Source: Bifidobacterium apri
GTDB lineage: Bacteria > Actinomycetota > Actinomycetes > Actinomycetales > Bifidobacteriaceae
Direction: 5' to 3'
DNA length: 64,000 nt
NCBI RefSeq assembly: GCF_009299485.1
Contig: NZ_WBSO01000002.1
Span: forward strand, 1-64,000
Shown: piece by piece, positions 9,001 through 18,048 of the stretch
Layout: each line of letters opens with the position of its first letter
Numbering within the stretch: the first letter of the stretch is position 1
Position numbers and translations under genes: made by a program
The notes under the pieces: generated by a model
Told to the model about the DNA's origin: nothing
Database searches by the model: none
The model's input: only the letters and a program-made list of their open reading frames with translations

Positions 9001-10185
9001 TCAGCTGAGGTCCTTGTGCCCATCATGATGCTCATCATGGTTCCCGCTGTCATGGCGCTCCCCGTCAGCACGCTTTTTTCGCGTGCCGGGGACGCCGGGA
9101 AGCGGGACTTCGAGATGATGGCGCTGTTCGGGCACATCCGGGTGTTTCTCGTCATACCCTTGCATGTACCGGGTTTTCTGCCATTCATGGATGGACGCGT
9201 TCGACCCGCGGTGATGCTCATGATAGGTTCGCGGCGCGCCGCCTCGCGGCAGTTCGTCCGATTCCTTCGCAACCGCGATCTGATTGACATTGGACGGGTC
9301 CATGATGGCAATCGGGGCAACCGCCTCCGGTTCGGCTGGCGCCGCGGTGTGACGTTGCATTCGCGAAGGCAGCCATTCAGCCAGTCGGGACAACAGCCAG
9401 CACAGCACGAAGTAGATGACCGCGGCGACCACGAGCGTCTGCAGGATATTGAAGTACATCGAACCGAGACGACGGGATTCCTGGAGCAAATCCGTGTACA
9501 TGATGATCGAGCCGAGTGCGGTGTCCTTGAGGACGACGACCAGCTGGGTGACCGCCGCAGGCAGCATCGCGTAAATGGCTTGCGGGACTTCGACTTGCAT
9601 CAGGGATTGAGTGCGGGTCAGACCGAGGGCGAGCGCCGCCTCATGCTGGCCGTTCGGCAGGTTGCCGACACCGGAGCGCACAAGTTCGGCGACCACGGAG
9701 CCGTTATAGAGTACCAGGCCGAGAACGACCGACCAGTACGCCGGATCCTCCATGCCCATGAAGGCGAACAGACGCCAGAAGAAAATCATCATCATGAGCA
9801 CCGGCACGGCACGGCAGAATTCGACGATCACCGCGGAGACCCAACGCACTGGTGCCGCCGGCAGCAAACGTCCGACGCCGAAGAGAATGCCGAATGCCAC
9901 GGAACCGATCACCGCGACGAACGCCGCCTTGACGGTCATCCACAAACCCGGCAGATAGAAGTCGGTCCACGCTTCTGCGTCGAGCGCAGGTTTCCACAAA
10001 TCCCATGCAAGCTGGTTTTCACCCTCGGGCGGGTTGTGCAGCCGCATGAGGATGAGAACGAGGACGATGGCGAAGATGACGATCGCCACCGCGTTGGCGA
10101 TGCGGATGCGTTGGCGGCCGCGCGGGCCGGGCGCGTCGAACAGTACCGAAGTGTCAGTGTCGTTGTTGGTTGTCGCTTTCGCCAT
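9001..10185 (-). CDS. Glutamate-family ABC transporter permease (GluD-like) with His-rich tail
   Basis: 394-residue inner-membrane permease of the His/Glu/Gln/Arg/opine type. An N-terminal segment with one extra hydrophobic stretch precedes the usual core. The core includes the LALGLTRTQSLMQVEVPQAI coupling loop that contacts the ATPase. The last 100 residues are unusual: hydrophilic and rich in His, with clusters such as HEHHRG and DEHHDGHK. The start is the ATG at 10185, preceded by GGAGGTGA. An open frame continues upstream through the previous gene but is a shadow. The start is 5 bases from the end of the preceding permease gene, so the two are surely one operon. Confidence 0.88.
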   Translation of the reverse strand: MAKATTNNDTDTSVLFDAPGPRGRQRIRIANAVAIVIFAIVLVLILMRLHNPPEGENQLAWDLWKPALDAEAWTDFYLPGLWMTVKAAFVAVIGSVAFGILFGVGRLLPAAPVRWVSAVIVEFCRAVPVLMMMIFFWRLFAFMGMEDPAYWSVVLGLVLYNGSVVAELVRSGVGNLPNGQHEAALALGLTRTQSLMQVEVPQAIYAMLPAAVTQLVVVLKDTALGSIIMYTDLLQESRRLGSMYFNILQTLVVAAVIYFVLCWLLSRLAEWLPSRMQRHTAAPAEPEAVAPIAIMDPSNVNQIAVAKESDELPRGGAPRTYHEHHRGSNASIHEWQKTRYMQGYDEKHPDVPEQRHHLEVPLPGVPGTRKKRADGERHDSGNHDEHHDGHKDLS

Positions 10186-10190
10186 GACGG

Positions 10191-10868
10191 TCACCTCCGT
10201 ACCGCAAGCTTGTTGGACAGATACGTGGTCAGCGCGCCGAACGGAATGATCAGGATCACATAGCCGAATGCGAAGGTCAGGAAGATCGGCACGATCAGAT
10301 CCGCGTGATATTCGATCATTTCGCTCATCATGGTCGATGTTTCGGTCGCCACCGATGCCGCCGCAGCGACGGTGGAGTTCTTGAGCAGCGCGATGAACGT
10401 GTTGCCCAGTGGCGCGACCGATCCGCGAATGGCCTGCGGCAGGATGACCTGCGTGGCGGCCTGCCAGAAGTTCAAGCCCAACGCGCGCGCGGCTTCGGCT
10501 TGCCCGATCGGCACGGTGTTGATGCCCGAACGCAATGACTCGCATACGAACGCCGCCGTGTACAGGGACAGACCGGTGATGGCGAGCCAGAAGAAGTTCG
10601 TTGCGAAAGTCGTGGAGAAGCTGAGCTTGAGCTGGGCATACACGCCAAGCACCATGAACACCATGATGATCGTCAACGGCATGTTCTTGAACAACTCCAC
10701 ATACCCTCTGGCGATTCGACGCAACGATGAAATCGGTGAAATCCGCATGAGCAGCAGCATCACACCGAGAATCGTGGAGAACAACGCCGACCACAAGGTC
10801 AGCTCGATGTTCACCAGGAAAGCCCCCGGAATGTCATATTGGCTGAACAATTGTGCGAACGCGTTCAT
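10191..10868 (-). CDS. Glutamate-family ABC transporter permease (GluC-like)
   Basis: 225-residue membrane permease with about five hydrophobic segments. It carries the conserved cytoplasmic loop AARALGLNFWQAATQVILPQAI, the site of contact with the nucleotide-binding subunit. The length is normal for GluC/GltJ proteins. The ATG overlaps the stop codon of the binding-protein gene (ATGA), indicating translational coupling. It pairs with the following permease to form a heterodimeric channel for an acidic or polar amino acid. The substrate cannot be proved from sequence; glutamate is inferred from similarity of the four-gene set to actinobacterial gluABCD. Confidence 0.9.
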   Translation of the reverse strand: MNAFAQLFSQYDIPGAFLVNIELTLWSALFSTILGVMLLLMRISPISSLRRIARGYVELFKNMPLTIIMVFMVLGVYAQLKLSFSTTFATNFFWLAITGLSLYTAAFVCESLRSGINTVPIGQAEAARALGLNFWQAATQVILPQAIRGSVAPLGNTFIALLKNSTVAAAASVATETSTMMSEMIEYHADLIVPIFLTFAFGYVILIIPFGALTTYLSNKLAVRR

Positions 10869-11713
10869 TTCTTCTCCCCTTCCGTTGGCGTCGGCGGGTT
10901 GTATTTCGCATTCGGCGTGTACGCGACACCCTTCGTATTGTCGTCGATCGCGCGCTTCCAAGAACCGTCCTGGATCATTTCCGTGATGGCGTTGTTGATT
11001 TGCGCCGCGAGTTTCGTATTGCCTTTCTTGATGCCCACGCCATACTTCTCGACCGTGAACGGCTTGCCCACAACCCGCAGCCTTCCGCGAGAAGCCGAAG
11101 CCAGACCCGCCAAAATGATGTCGTCGGTGGTGACCGCATCGACGATACCGGACAGCAAGGCGGTCGCGCATTCGGCATACCCGGGCTGCTCCATAAGCTG
11201 CACCTTGCTGGCGAACTGCTCCTTGACCGTGACCGCGGACGTCGAGCCGGTCACCGAGCACAACCGCTTGCCGTTGAGATCCTGCGGCCCGTTGATGCTC
11301 GTCTCGCCCTTGCGCACCAGTAAGTCCTGCCCGGCGACGAAATACGGGCCGGCGAAGGAGACCACACGCTTGCGGTCATCGGTGATGGAATACGTGGCGA
11401 GGATCATGTCGACATCGCCATTCTGCAGCATCGCCTCACGCTGTTTGGACGGGGCTTCCTTCCAGATGATCTGGTCTTCGGAATATCCCAAGCTCTTGGC
11501 GATGTATTTGGCGACATCGACATCGAAGCCGACATACGTGCCGGACTTTTTGAAGCCCAAACCAGGCTGGTCGAATTTGATGCCGATGCGGATCTTGCCC
11601 GCTTCGTCGTCAGCCCCGCAGGCGCTGACGGACAATACACACGCAAGCGCGCACACCACCGCGCAAGCAGTGCGTATGAGACGACCGGCCGTACTGCTCA
11701 ATCTCTTGTTCAT
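10865..11713 (-). CDS. Glutamate-family ABC transporter substrate-binding lipoprotein (GluB-like)
   Basis: 282-residue extracellular binding protein of the periplasmic family 3 type. The signal peptide runs to about residue 31 and ends in a lipobox, LSVSAC, so it should be lipid-anchored. Mature motifs include the GFDVDVAKYIAKSLGY element that follows the first strand and the characteristic DMILATYSITDDRKRVVSFAG stretch in shorter form. Length is standard. The C terminus overlaps the first permease gene by four bases. It receives the amino acid and delivers it to the two permeases. Confidence 0.92.
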   Translation of the reverse strand: MNKRLSSTAGRLIRTACAVVCALACVLSVSACGADDEAGKIRIGIKFDQPGLGFKKSGTYVGFDVDVAKYIAKSLGYSEDQIIWKEAPSKQREAMLQNGDVDMILATYSITDDRKRVVSFAGPYFVAGQDLLVRKGETSINGPQDLNGKRLCSVTGSTSAVTVKEQFASKVQLMEQPGYAECATALLSGIVDAVTTDDIILAGLASASRGRLRVVGKPFTVEKYGVGIKKGNTKLAAQINNAITEMIQDGSWKRAIDDNTKGVAYTPNAKYNPPTPTEGEKK

Positions 11714-11792
11714 AACGCTCTTTTCTGATCAAACCCGGGTGCCGATTCGGTCTTCGTCAAAAACTCGGGGCACCGGCGGAAGATGCTGACGG

Positions 11793-12587
11793 TCAGTGGG
11801 TGAGGATCTTCGACAGGAAGTCCTTGGCACGGTCAGTCTTGGGATGTTCGAAGAATTCGTCCGGCATACCTGATTCGAGGATCTTGCCGTCCGCCATGAA
11901 CACGACGCGGTCCGCCACGTTCCGTGCGAATCCCATCTCGTGGGTCACGCAGATCATCGTCATGCCCTCGTGGGCGAGTTCGGTCATCACATCAAGCACC
12001 TCGTTGACCATCTCCGGGTCGAGCGCCGATGTCGGCTCGTCGAAGAGCATGACTTTCGGTTTCATCGCGAGAGCGCGGGCGATGGCCACACGCTGCTGTT
12101 GGCCGCCGGACAGCTGCGCCGGCATCTTCTCGGCCTGGGAATCCACGCCGACGCGCGCGAGCAGATCCATGGCCAGATTCTCCGCCTCATCCTTGGGCAT
12201 ATGGCGCACTTTGATCGGCGCGAGCGTCACATTCTCGAGAATCGTTTTATTGGCGAACAGGTTGAAGGATTGGAACACCATGCCAACTTCGGCGCGAAGC
12301 GCAGCAAGCTCCTTGCCTTCTTGCGGCAACGGCTTGCCGTCAATGCGGATATCGCCCGAATCGATGGTCTCGAGACGGTTGATGGTGCGGCACATCGTGG
12401 ATTTGCCCGAGCCTGACGGCCCGACGACGACCAGCACCTCCCCCTTGTTGACGGCGAGATTGATGTCCTTGAGCACGTGCAAATGACCGAAATGCTTCTC
12501 GACATGGGTCAGCTCGACCAGCGGATGCGTGTCCTGTCCCTGCGAGACGGCGATCTTCGCTGCTTGTTGTTCTTGTTGTTCAGACAT
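11793..12587 (-). CDS. Glutamate-family ABC transporter ATP-binding protein (GluA-like)
   Basis: 264-residue ABC ATPase powering the importer encoded downstream. It has Walker A (GPSGSGKST), the Q-loop MVFQSFNLF, the signature [15 protein letters not shown], Walker B ([13 protein letters not shown]) and the switch His (CVTHEMGF). The N-terminal 20 residues are a Gln-rich extension. It is the first gene of the operon; 79 bases separate it from the binding-protein gene. The promoter should be in the 240-base gap before aspS. Confidence 0.93.
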   Translation of the reverse strand: MSEQQEQQAAKIAVSQGQDTHPLVELTHVEKHFGHLHVLKDINLAVNKGEVLVVVGPSGSGKSTMCRTINRLETIDSGDIRIDGKPLPQEGKELAALRAEVGMVFQSFNLFANKTILENVTLAPIKVRHMPKDEAENLAMDLLARVGVDSQAEKMPAQLSGGQQQRVAIARALAMKPKVMLFDEPTSALDPEMVNEVLDVMTELAHEGMTMICVTHEMGFARNVADRVVFMADGKILESGMPDEFFEHPKTDRAKDFLSKILTH

Positions 12588-12680
12588 GCATGACAGTCTA
12601 ACCGGTTCGAGCAGACAATGGCGAACCTATCCCGTCATACGCGCACTCGCACGGAAACCGCGGTATCATGCGGCAATATG

Positions 12681-12722
12681 CATATGCCCTGCTCCGCAGT
12701 ACATTGCGAAGCAGGGCATATG
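12681..12722. terminator. Long hairpin between aspS and the glutamate-type operon
   Basis: CATATGCCCTGCT (12681-12693) pairs perfectly with AGCAGGGCATATG (12710-12722). After one mismatch an inner CGCA/TGCG stem closes around a six-base loop, so nearly the whole 42 bases fold. It lies downstream of aspS and upstream of gluA, both on the minus strand, and most simply ends the hisS-aspS transcript. The T-rich flank is on the plus side only. The rest of 12588-12828 shows no gene. Confidence 0.5.
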
Positions 12723-12828
12723 TTTCTTGGAGGTTAATTTTTCGTGTTCACGGCACGTGCCGATCACACATCCAAGGTCTGCGGATGTTCACATCAACAG
12801 ACCCCGTAGGCAATCACCCGGATCCGGC

Positions 12829-14628
12829 TCAGTCCTCGTCTTCTTCGGGATCATAATCGACACCGGTTTCAGCGCGCTGCTCATCCGAAATCGGAGCCGG
12901 AGCGCCGGTCAGCGGGTCGCGGCCGCCACCAGCCTTCGGGAAGGCGATGACATCGCGGATGGAATCAGCGCCGGCGAGCAGGGACACGGTACGATCCCAG
13001 CCGAGCGCGATACCCGCGTGAGGCGGAGCGCCATACTTGAACGCCTCGAGCAGGAAGCCGAACTTCTCTTCGGCTTCTTCCTTGCCGATGCCCAGCACGT
13101 TGAGCACGCGATCCTGGATATCCACGCGGTGGATACGCACGGAACCGCCGCCCATCTCTTCACCGTTGCACACGATGTCATACGAATCGCTCATCGCATG
13201 CTCAGGATCCTTGTCGAAGTTGTCGATCCAATCGGCGCTCGGCATGGTGAACGGATGATGCATCGAGGTCCACTTGGAATGGCCGACAGCCACATCATCG
13301 TCATCCGGGTCATCGGTCGGCTTGAACAGCGGGAAGTCGACAACCCAGGTGAAGGCGAACTCGTCAGGGTGCAGCAGACCCGCACGACGGGCGAGTTCGA
13401 CACGCACCGCGCCCAACAGCAGCTGGGAGGATTCGCGAGCGCCAGCGGCGAAGAACACCGCGTCGCCATCCTCAGCGCCGACAGCCTCCTTGAGACCGTT
13501 GCGCTCCTGCTCAGACAGGTTCTTGGCGACCGGGCCCTTCAACTCGCCGTCTTCGGTGAACTGCACATAGGCCAAGCCCTTCGCGCCACGCTGACGAGCC
13601 CACTCCTGCCATGCATCGAACTGGCGGCGAGGAGTCGAAGCGCCACCCTTGAACAGGACGGCACCGACATACGGCGCCTGGAACACGCGGAACGGCGTGT
13701 CCTTGAAATAGTCGGTCAGCTCGATGAGCTGGTTGCCGAAGCGCAGATCAGGCTTGTCGGAACCGTACTTGTCCATCGCATCCTTCCACGAGATGCGCGG
13801 AAGCGGAAGCTTGATGTCATAGCCGCGGGTCTTCCAGATCGCCTGGATGACCTTCTCGGCCATCGCGATGACGTCCTCCTGGTCGACATAGCTCATTTCC
13901 ATATCGAGCTGGGTGAACTCAGGCTGACGGTCCGCGCGGAAGTCCTCGTCACGGTAGCAGCGCGCCAGCTGGTAGTAGCGCTCAACACCGCCGACCATGA
14001 GCAGCTGCTTGAGCAGCTGCGGGCTTTGCGGCAGCGCATACCAGGAGCCCGGCACCAAGCGGGCAGGCACAAGGAAGTCGCGGGCGCCTTCAGGAGTGGA
14101 CTTGATGAAGGTCGGGGTCTCCACCTCAGTGAAGTCCATGTCCTCAAGCGCGTGCCGCGCGGCCTTCGTCATATCGGAACGCAGCTTCAGGTTGCGCTGC
14201 ATCTGCGGGCGGCGCAAATCGAGATAGCGGTACTTCAGGCGCACGTCCTCGCCCGGAAGCTTGTTCTCGGACTCGTTCTCGAGCGCGGTGGACACCTGGA
14301 ACGGCAGGGCGTCGGCCTTGGCGAGCACCTTGAGATCCTCGACGACGACCTCGATCTTGCCAGTGGCCAGATGCGTGTTCTCATTGCCGTCCGGGCGCAG
14401 GCGGACCTCGCCAGTGACCTGGATGACGAATTCGCTGCGCAGCGGGCGGGCGATCTCCTCGTCGTAGATGACGATCTGCACAAGACCGGTGTTGTCGCGC
14501 AGATCGATGAACGCCACGCCGCCGTGGTCGCGGCGACGGTCGACCCAACCGGCGAGCGTGACCTTTTGCCCGACCAGAGCCTCGGTCACTTCCGTGGCAT
14601 GATGTGTTCTGTAAGCCGTCTGGCTCAT
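12829..14628 (-). CDS. aspS: Aspartyl-tRNA synthetase
   Basis: 599-residue class II synthetase charging tRNA(Asp). An N-terminal OB-fold anticodon-binding domain ([20 protein letters not shown]) precedes the catalytic core. Class II motif 2 shows as the [20 protein letters not shown] region and motif 3 as GIALGWDRT near residue 555. The bacterial GAD insertion domain lies between them. The acidic C-terminal tail is short. Length matches bacterial-type AspRS. It is 69 bases behind hisS and probably in one operon, a common actinobacterial arrangement. ATG with GAGGA. Confidence 0.97.
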   Translation of the reverse strand: MSQTAYRTHHATEVTEALVGQKVTLAGWVDRRRDHGGVAFIDLRDNTGLVQIVIYDEEIARPLRSEFVIQVTGEVRLRPDGNENTHLATGKIEVVVEDLKVLAKADALPFQVSTALENESENKLPGEDVRLKYRYLDLRRPQMQRNLKLRSDMTKAARHALEDMDFTEVETPTFIKSTPEGARDFLVPARLVPGSWYALPQSPQLLKQLLMVGGVERYYQLARCYRDEDFRADRQPEFTQLDMEMSYVDQEDVIAMAEKVIQAIWKTRGYDIKLPLPRISWKDAMDKYGSDKPDLRFGNQLIELTDYFKDTPFRVFQAPYVGAVLFKGGASTPRRQFDAWQEWARQRGAKGLAYVQFTEDGELKGPVAKNLSEQERNGLKEAVGAEDGDAVFFAAGARESSQLLLGAVRVELARRAGLLHPDEFAFTWVVDFPLFKPTDDPDDDDVAVGHSKWTSMHHPFTMPSADWIDNFDKDPEHAMSDSYDIVCNGEEMGGGSVRIHRVDIQDRVLNVLGIGKEEAEEKFGFLLEAFKYGAPPHAGIALGWDRTVSLLAGADSIRDVIAFPKAGGGRDPLTGAPAPISDEQRAETGVDYDPEEDED

Positions 14629-14697
14629 GCTTCCTCTATTCTTGTCAAGTCCTCAGAAATCGGCGGAAAACCGGGTTTTCCAAGCATTTCAGTTTAT

Positions 14698-16089
14698 TTA
14701 CAGGTTGACAGTTTGCCGGGCATACACAGTATCCGGCTCCCACGACTTGGCATCAGCCGGGCATTGATCGCCGGTGATGATGTTCTTCACCTCGTCGCCC
14801 TTGGCCTCGCCGTCTTCACTTGCCGCCGCCGGGAACCACACGTACGGGATGCCCAGCTTGTCGGCGTATTTGATCTGTTTGCCGAGCTTCGCCGCGGTCG
14901 GGGCGACATCGGCGGCAATGCCACGAGATCGCAGCTGATTGGCGATGGCATTGGCCGCAGGGCGGTCGTCCTCGTTCCACACGGCAACCATCACCGCAGC
15001 CGGGGAGATGCGTGAGGCATGCGCGCCCGCGGTATGCAGCATGTAGGAGACCAAGCGAGACAGGCCGATGGACAGGCCGACGCCCGGGTAACGTTTGCTG
15101 CCCTGCGATGCGAGATTGTCGTACCGGCCGCCCGAGCAGATGGATCCCAGCGAATCGGCGCCCTCAAGGAACGTCTCGTAGACGGAACCGGTGTAATAAT
15201 CCAGGCCGCGGGCGATCTTCAAATCAGCGATCACCGAACCTGGGCGGATGCGAGCCGCCTCGTCGACGATCATCGCAAGTGTGTCCAAGCCCTGACGGGC
15301 GAGCGCGTAGGCATCGCTGTCGGTCGCGATGCCGTGCTTGGCGCACAACGCGTCGAATTTCACGGCGAGTTCCTTGCCGTCAGCCGCAGTCAGCTCAGCG
15401 AGTTCGAGGCAGGCACGTGCCTGGGTCTCATTCGCGCCACAGCCCTCGACCAGCAGACGGGCCACCTCGTCGGCGCCGATCTTGTCCAGCTTGTCGATTT
15501 CCCGCAGCACACCTTCGATATCCGTCAGTCCGAGCCCACGATAGAACCCTTCGGACAGCTTGCGGTTATTCGCGTGGACCGTCGCCTTCGGCAGCCCAAA
15601 CTCACGCAACTGTTCCAACGCGCTGACCATGACCAACGGCAGCTCGACCTCGTAATGCTCAGGCAGATCGCCATTGCCTACCACGTCGATATCTGCCTGC
15701 ACGAATTCACGGAACCGCCCCTCCTGGGGACGTTCGCCACGCCAGACCTTCTGGATCTGCCAACGCTTGAACGGGAACGCCAAGGTACCGGAATGTTCGA
15801 CGACATAACGGCTCAGCGGCACGGTCAAGTCGAAGTGCAGACCGAGACGTTCCTCCACCGGCGTGTCGGATTCGTGACCGACTTCCTGCAGACGCGACAG
15901 CAGGTAAATCTCCTTGCTGGTCTCGCCCTTCTTCAGCAGACTCGCGCCTGTTTCAACGGCTCTCGTCTCGATACCGATGAACCCGTTGAGCTCGAAAACC
16001 TTACGGAGCGTGTCAATGACACGCTGCTCCACAACACGTTCAGAGGGGAGCCACTCTGGAAATCCTGAAATCGATGCGCCTTTAGCCAC
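14698..16089 (-). CDS. hisS: Histidyl-tRNA synthetase
   Basis: 463-residue class II synthetase for His. Near the N terminus it has the conserved FPEWLPSERVVEQ segment. Motif 2 (FKRWQIQKVWRGERPQEGR) follows at about residue 107. The histidine-specific ARGLDYYTG motif is in the second half, and a C-terminal anticodon-binding domain ends the protein. The start codon is GTG, chosen because the conserved N terminus begins there. It is the upstream gene of the hisS-aspS pair. The 90-base gap to the divergent DUF349 gene must contain both promoters. Confidence 0.96.
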   Translation of the reverse strand: MAKGASISGFPEWLPSERVVEQRVIDTLRKVFELNGFIGIETRAVETGASLLKKGETSKEIYLLSRLQEVGHESDTPVEERLGLHFDLTVPLSRYVVEHSGTLAFPFKRWQIQKVWRGERPQEGRFREFVQADIDVVGNGDLPEHYEVELPLVMVSALEQLREFGLPKATVHANNRKLSEGFYRGLGLTDIEGVLREIDKLDKIGADEVARLLVEGCGANETQARACLELAELTAADGKELAVKFDALCAKHGIATDSDAYALARQGLDTLAMIVDEAARIRPGSVIADLKIARGLDYYTGSVYETFLEGADSLGSICSGGRYDNLASQGSKRYPGVGLSIGLSRLVSYMLHTAGAHASRISPAAVMVAVWNEDDRPAANAIANQLRSRGIAADVAPTAAKLGKQIKYADKLGIPYVWFPAAASEDGEAKGDEVKNIITGDQCPADAKSWEPDTVYARQTVNL

Positions 16090-16179
16090 GATTCTCTATA
16101 ATAAGTGAAGTTGCGGAAAACATGCGGCACCGTCTCATGCGACCGCAACCCCTCACTACATGAGCTTAAGGAGCTGGCC

Positions 16180-17631
16180 ATGGCCGACGAAAACGTCACC
16201 GAACCAAAGAACACCACCGAGAACGCCGGGCAGACGACGAAGACTGCCTCGCAACCGCTCACCGGCGCCAAGCCGTCAGCGGTCCCCTCTCCTGCCAATA
16301 TCAAGCATCACGCGCCGTCGCCTGCGGCGTTTGCCAAGAAGAAGCCTGCACATCGCAACGCGGCGCCTGCGGCACACGTGGCATATTCGGATGCGGATGT
16401 CAAGCAGGCTGAGTCCTTCGGCCGTGTCGATGACAATGGCACCGTGTACGTCAAAGATGCAGAAGGCGAACGTGAGGTCGGCCAGTTCCCCGACGCTTCC
16501 AAAGAAGAGGCGCTCGCCCTGTACGCCCGCCGATTCCTTGATCTCAAGGAGAAGCTCGACGTTTTCGCCAACCGGCTGAAGTCCAACACCATCAAGCCCC
16601 ACGAGATCGACGAATCAGTCAAGCTGTTGGGCGAAGAAACCAAGGAGCCGGCGGTCGTCGGCGATGTCTCCGCACTGCGAGCACAATTCGAACAACTCCA
16701 GAAAGACGGCGAAGCGAAGAAGGAAGAACTCGCGAACCGCCGCAAGGAGGCCGTCGCCAAGGCGGTTCAGGAACGCACTGCGATCGTGGAGAAGGCAGAA
16801 GCCCTCGCCGCCGGGCTGGGCGACAACACCAACTGGCATTCAACCGCCGACAAGTTCCGTGCGCTGTTCGACGAATGGCAGGCACACCAGCGCAATTCCG
16901 TACGCATTGACCGTGCCGACGCCGACGCGCTGTGGAAGCGTTTCTCCGCTGCACGCACGACGTTCAACCAGCAGCGCCGCAAGTGGGCGCAGGCCCGCGA
17001 CAACGAACGCGCGCACGCCAAGGCGGAGAAGGAAGCGATTATCGCCGAAGCCAACGAGATCAAGGATTCCACTGAGTGGGCGGAGACTTCTCGCAAGTTC
17101 AACGAGCTGATGGATCGTTGGAAGAAAGCCGGGCGCGCGGGACGCAACGATGACGATGCCCTGTGGGCGAAGTTCCGTGAGGCGGCAGATACCTTCTTCA
17201 ACGCTCGTCAGGCCGATCGCGACCAGATTGACTCCTCCGAGAAAGAGAATCTCGCGAAGAAGGAGGAACTGCTGAAGAAGGCGGAAGCGCTTGTGCCGGT
17301 CGCCGACGCGAAAGCCGCGAAGCAGGCGCGTCAGAAGCTCGCGGAAATCCAAGGCGAATGGGATCAGATCGGCTATGTGCCACGCGAAGACGTGCGTCGC
17401 ATCGAGGATCGTCTCGACGCTGTCGATCGCCAGATCAAAGCGGTGGAGGATGCCGCCTGGAAGAAGAGCGACCCGGAAGCCGACGCCCGCAAGTCCAGCT
17501 TCGAGGAGCAGCTCAACGCACGGCTCAAGGAGCTTGACGACCAAATCGCCGCCGAGTCCGACCCCGACAAGAAGGCCAAGCTCGAAGCCGAGAAGGCGAC
17601 CAGGGAGCAGTGGCTGAACGCCATCAAGTAG
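16180..17631 (+). CDS. DUF349 domain-containing coiled-coil protein
   Basis: 483-residue cytosolic protein built of repeated DUF349 modules. Each module is helical, Trp-centred and highly charged, for example LFDEWQAHQ, KFNELMDRWKKAGRAGRNDDDALWAKFREA and the later EIQGEWDQIGYVPREDVRRIEDRL region. A disordered Ala/Pro/Thr-rich N-terminal 80 residues precedes them. The C-terminal quarter is a Lys/Glu-rich coiled coil. The function of DUF349 is unknown to me; similar proteins are widespread in actinobacteria next to hisS. The ATG at 16180 is chosen over an in-frame one 25 codons upstream because AAGGAG precedes it. Confidence 0.85.
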   Translation: MADENVTEPKNTTENAGQTTKTASQPLTGAKPSAVPSPANIKHHAPSPAAFAKKKPAHRNAAPAAHVAYSDADVKQAESFGRVDDNGTVYVKDAEGEREVGQFPDASKEEALALYARRFLDLKEKLDVFANRLKSNTIKPHEIDESVKLLGEETKEPAVVGDVSALRAQFEQLQKDGEAKKEELANRRKEAVAKAVQERTAIVEKAEALAAGLGDNTNWHSTADKFRALFDEWQAHQRNSVRIDRADADALWKRFSAARTTFNQQRRKWAQARDNERAHAKAEKEAIIAEANEIKDSTEWAETSRKFNELMDRWKKAGRAGRNDDDALWAKFREAADTFFNARQADRDQIDSSEKENLAKKEELLKKAEALVPVADAKAAKQARQKLAEIQGEWDQIGYVPREDVRRIEDRLDAVDRQIKAVEDAAWKKSDPEADARKSSFEEQLNARLKELDDQIAAESDPDKKAKLEAEKATREQWLNAIK

Positions 17632-17655
17632 TCGGCCGCAGCCGTACATCGATAT

Positions 17656-17696
17656 GAATCGCCGGGGTCTCGCACATAACGAGGCCCCGGCGATTC
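17656..17696 (+). terminator. Terminator after the DUF349 gene
   Basis: A 17-base stem with one G-U pair (17656-17672 with 17680-17696; arm begins GAATCGCCGGGG) has a seven-base loop and is followed by ATTTG. It lies 25 bases after the stop codon. Confidence 0.75.
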
Positions 17697-17981
17697 ATTT
17701 GCCAGTCGCTTGAGCAGACCTTCACCCGTATCGCCGGTCTCCGAACGCAGTGAGACGCAGGCGATGAAGGGACGCCGATGCAGAACACTGCACCGCCGGG
17801 CATGTACACCACCATAATCATGCTCCCCCGCCCCTTCAGATGGCTTGTGTTGCTTGGCTCCTCGGAGTATTCGCAGAACATCGAGGACAGTGCCGTGAAT
17901 GATCTGGATTGCGGCATCTCACACGCATGTCCCACGTGCCCTGATCAGGGAAAACAGCCCTGCGTCAATCAGAAAAGCCGA

Positions 17982-18016
17982 AGGGGTGACCCTGCACGAT
18001 TCGCAGGGCCACCCCT
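17982..18016 (-). terminator. Terminator after clpC
   Basis: AGGGGTG-A-CCCTGC pairs with GCAGGG-C-CACCCCT around a seven-base loop, with one mismatch. On the minus strand the hairpin is followed by CGGCTTTTCT, a T-rich stretch. It starts 33 bases beyond the clpC stop. Confidence 0.7.
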
Positions 18017-18048
18017 CAACACAGTGGCGGCATAAGCGATGTCAGCCC

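Larger units (their letters stand above)
17632..18048. other. Intergenic between convergent genes, two terminators
   Basis: The space between the DUF349 gene and clpC holds a terminator at each end, given as separate entries. Short open frames in the middle on both strands look like nothing known and lack convincing ribosome-binding sites, so no gene is called. Confidence 0.5.

Noticed and set aside
7768..10263. 831-codon open frame on the plus strand
   Set aside because: It is antisense to the PPK2, YbaK and permease genes and has no coherent domain.
12529..15015. 828-codon open frame on the plus strand
   Set aside because: It is a shadow of aspS and hisS in high-G+C DNA.
17778..18035. 85-codon open frame in the DUF349-clpC gap
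   Set aside because: No ribosome-binding site, no family match, and it runs through the clpC terminator.
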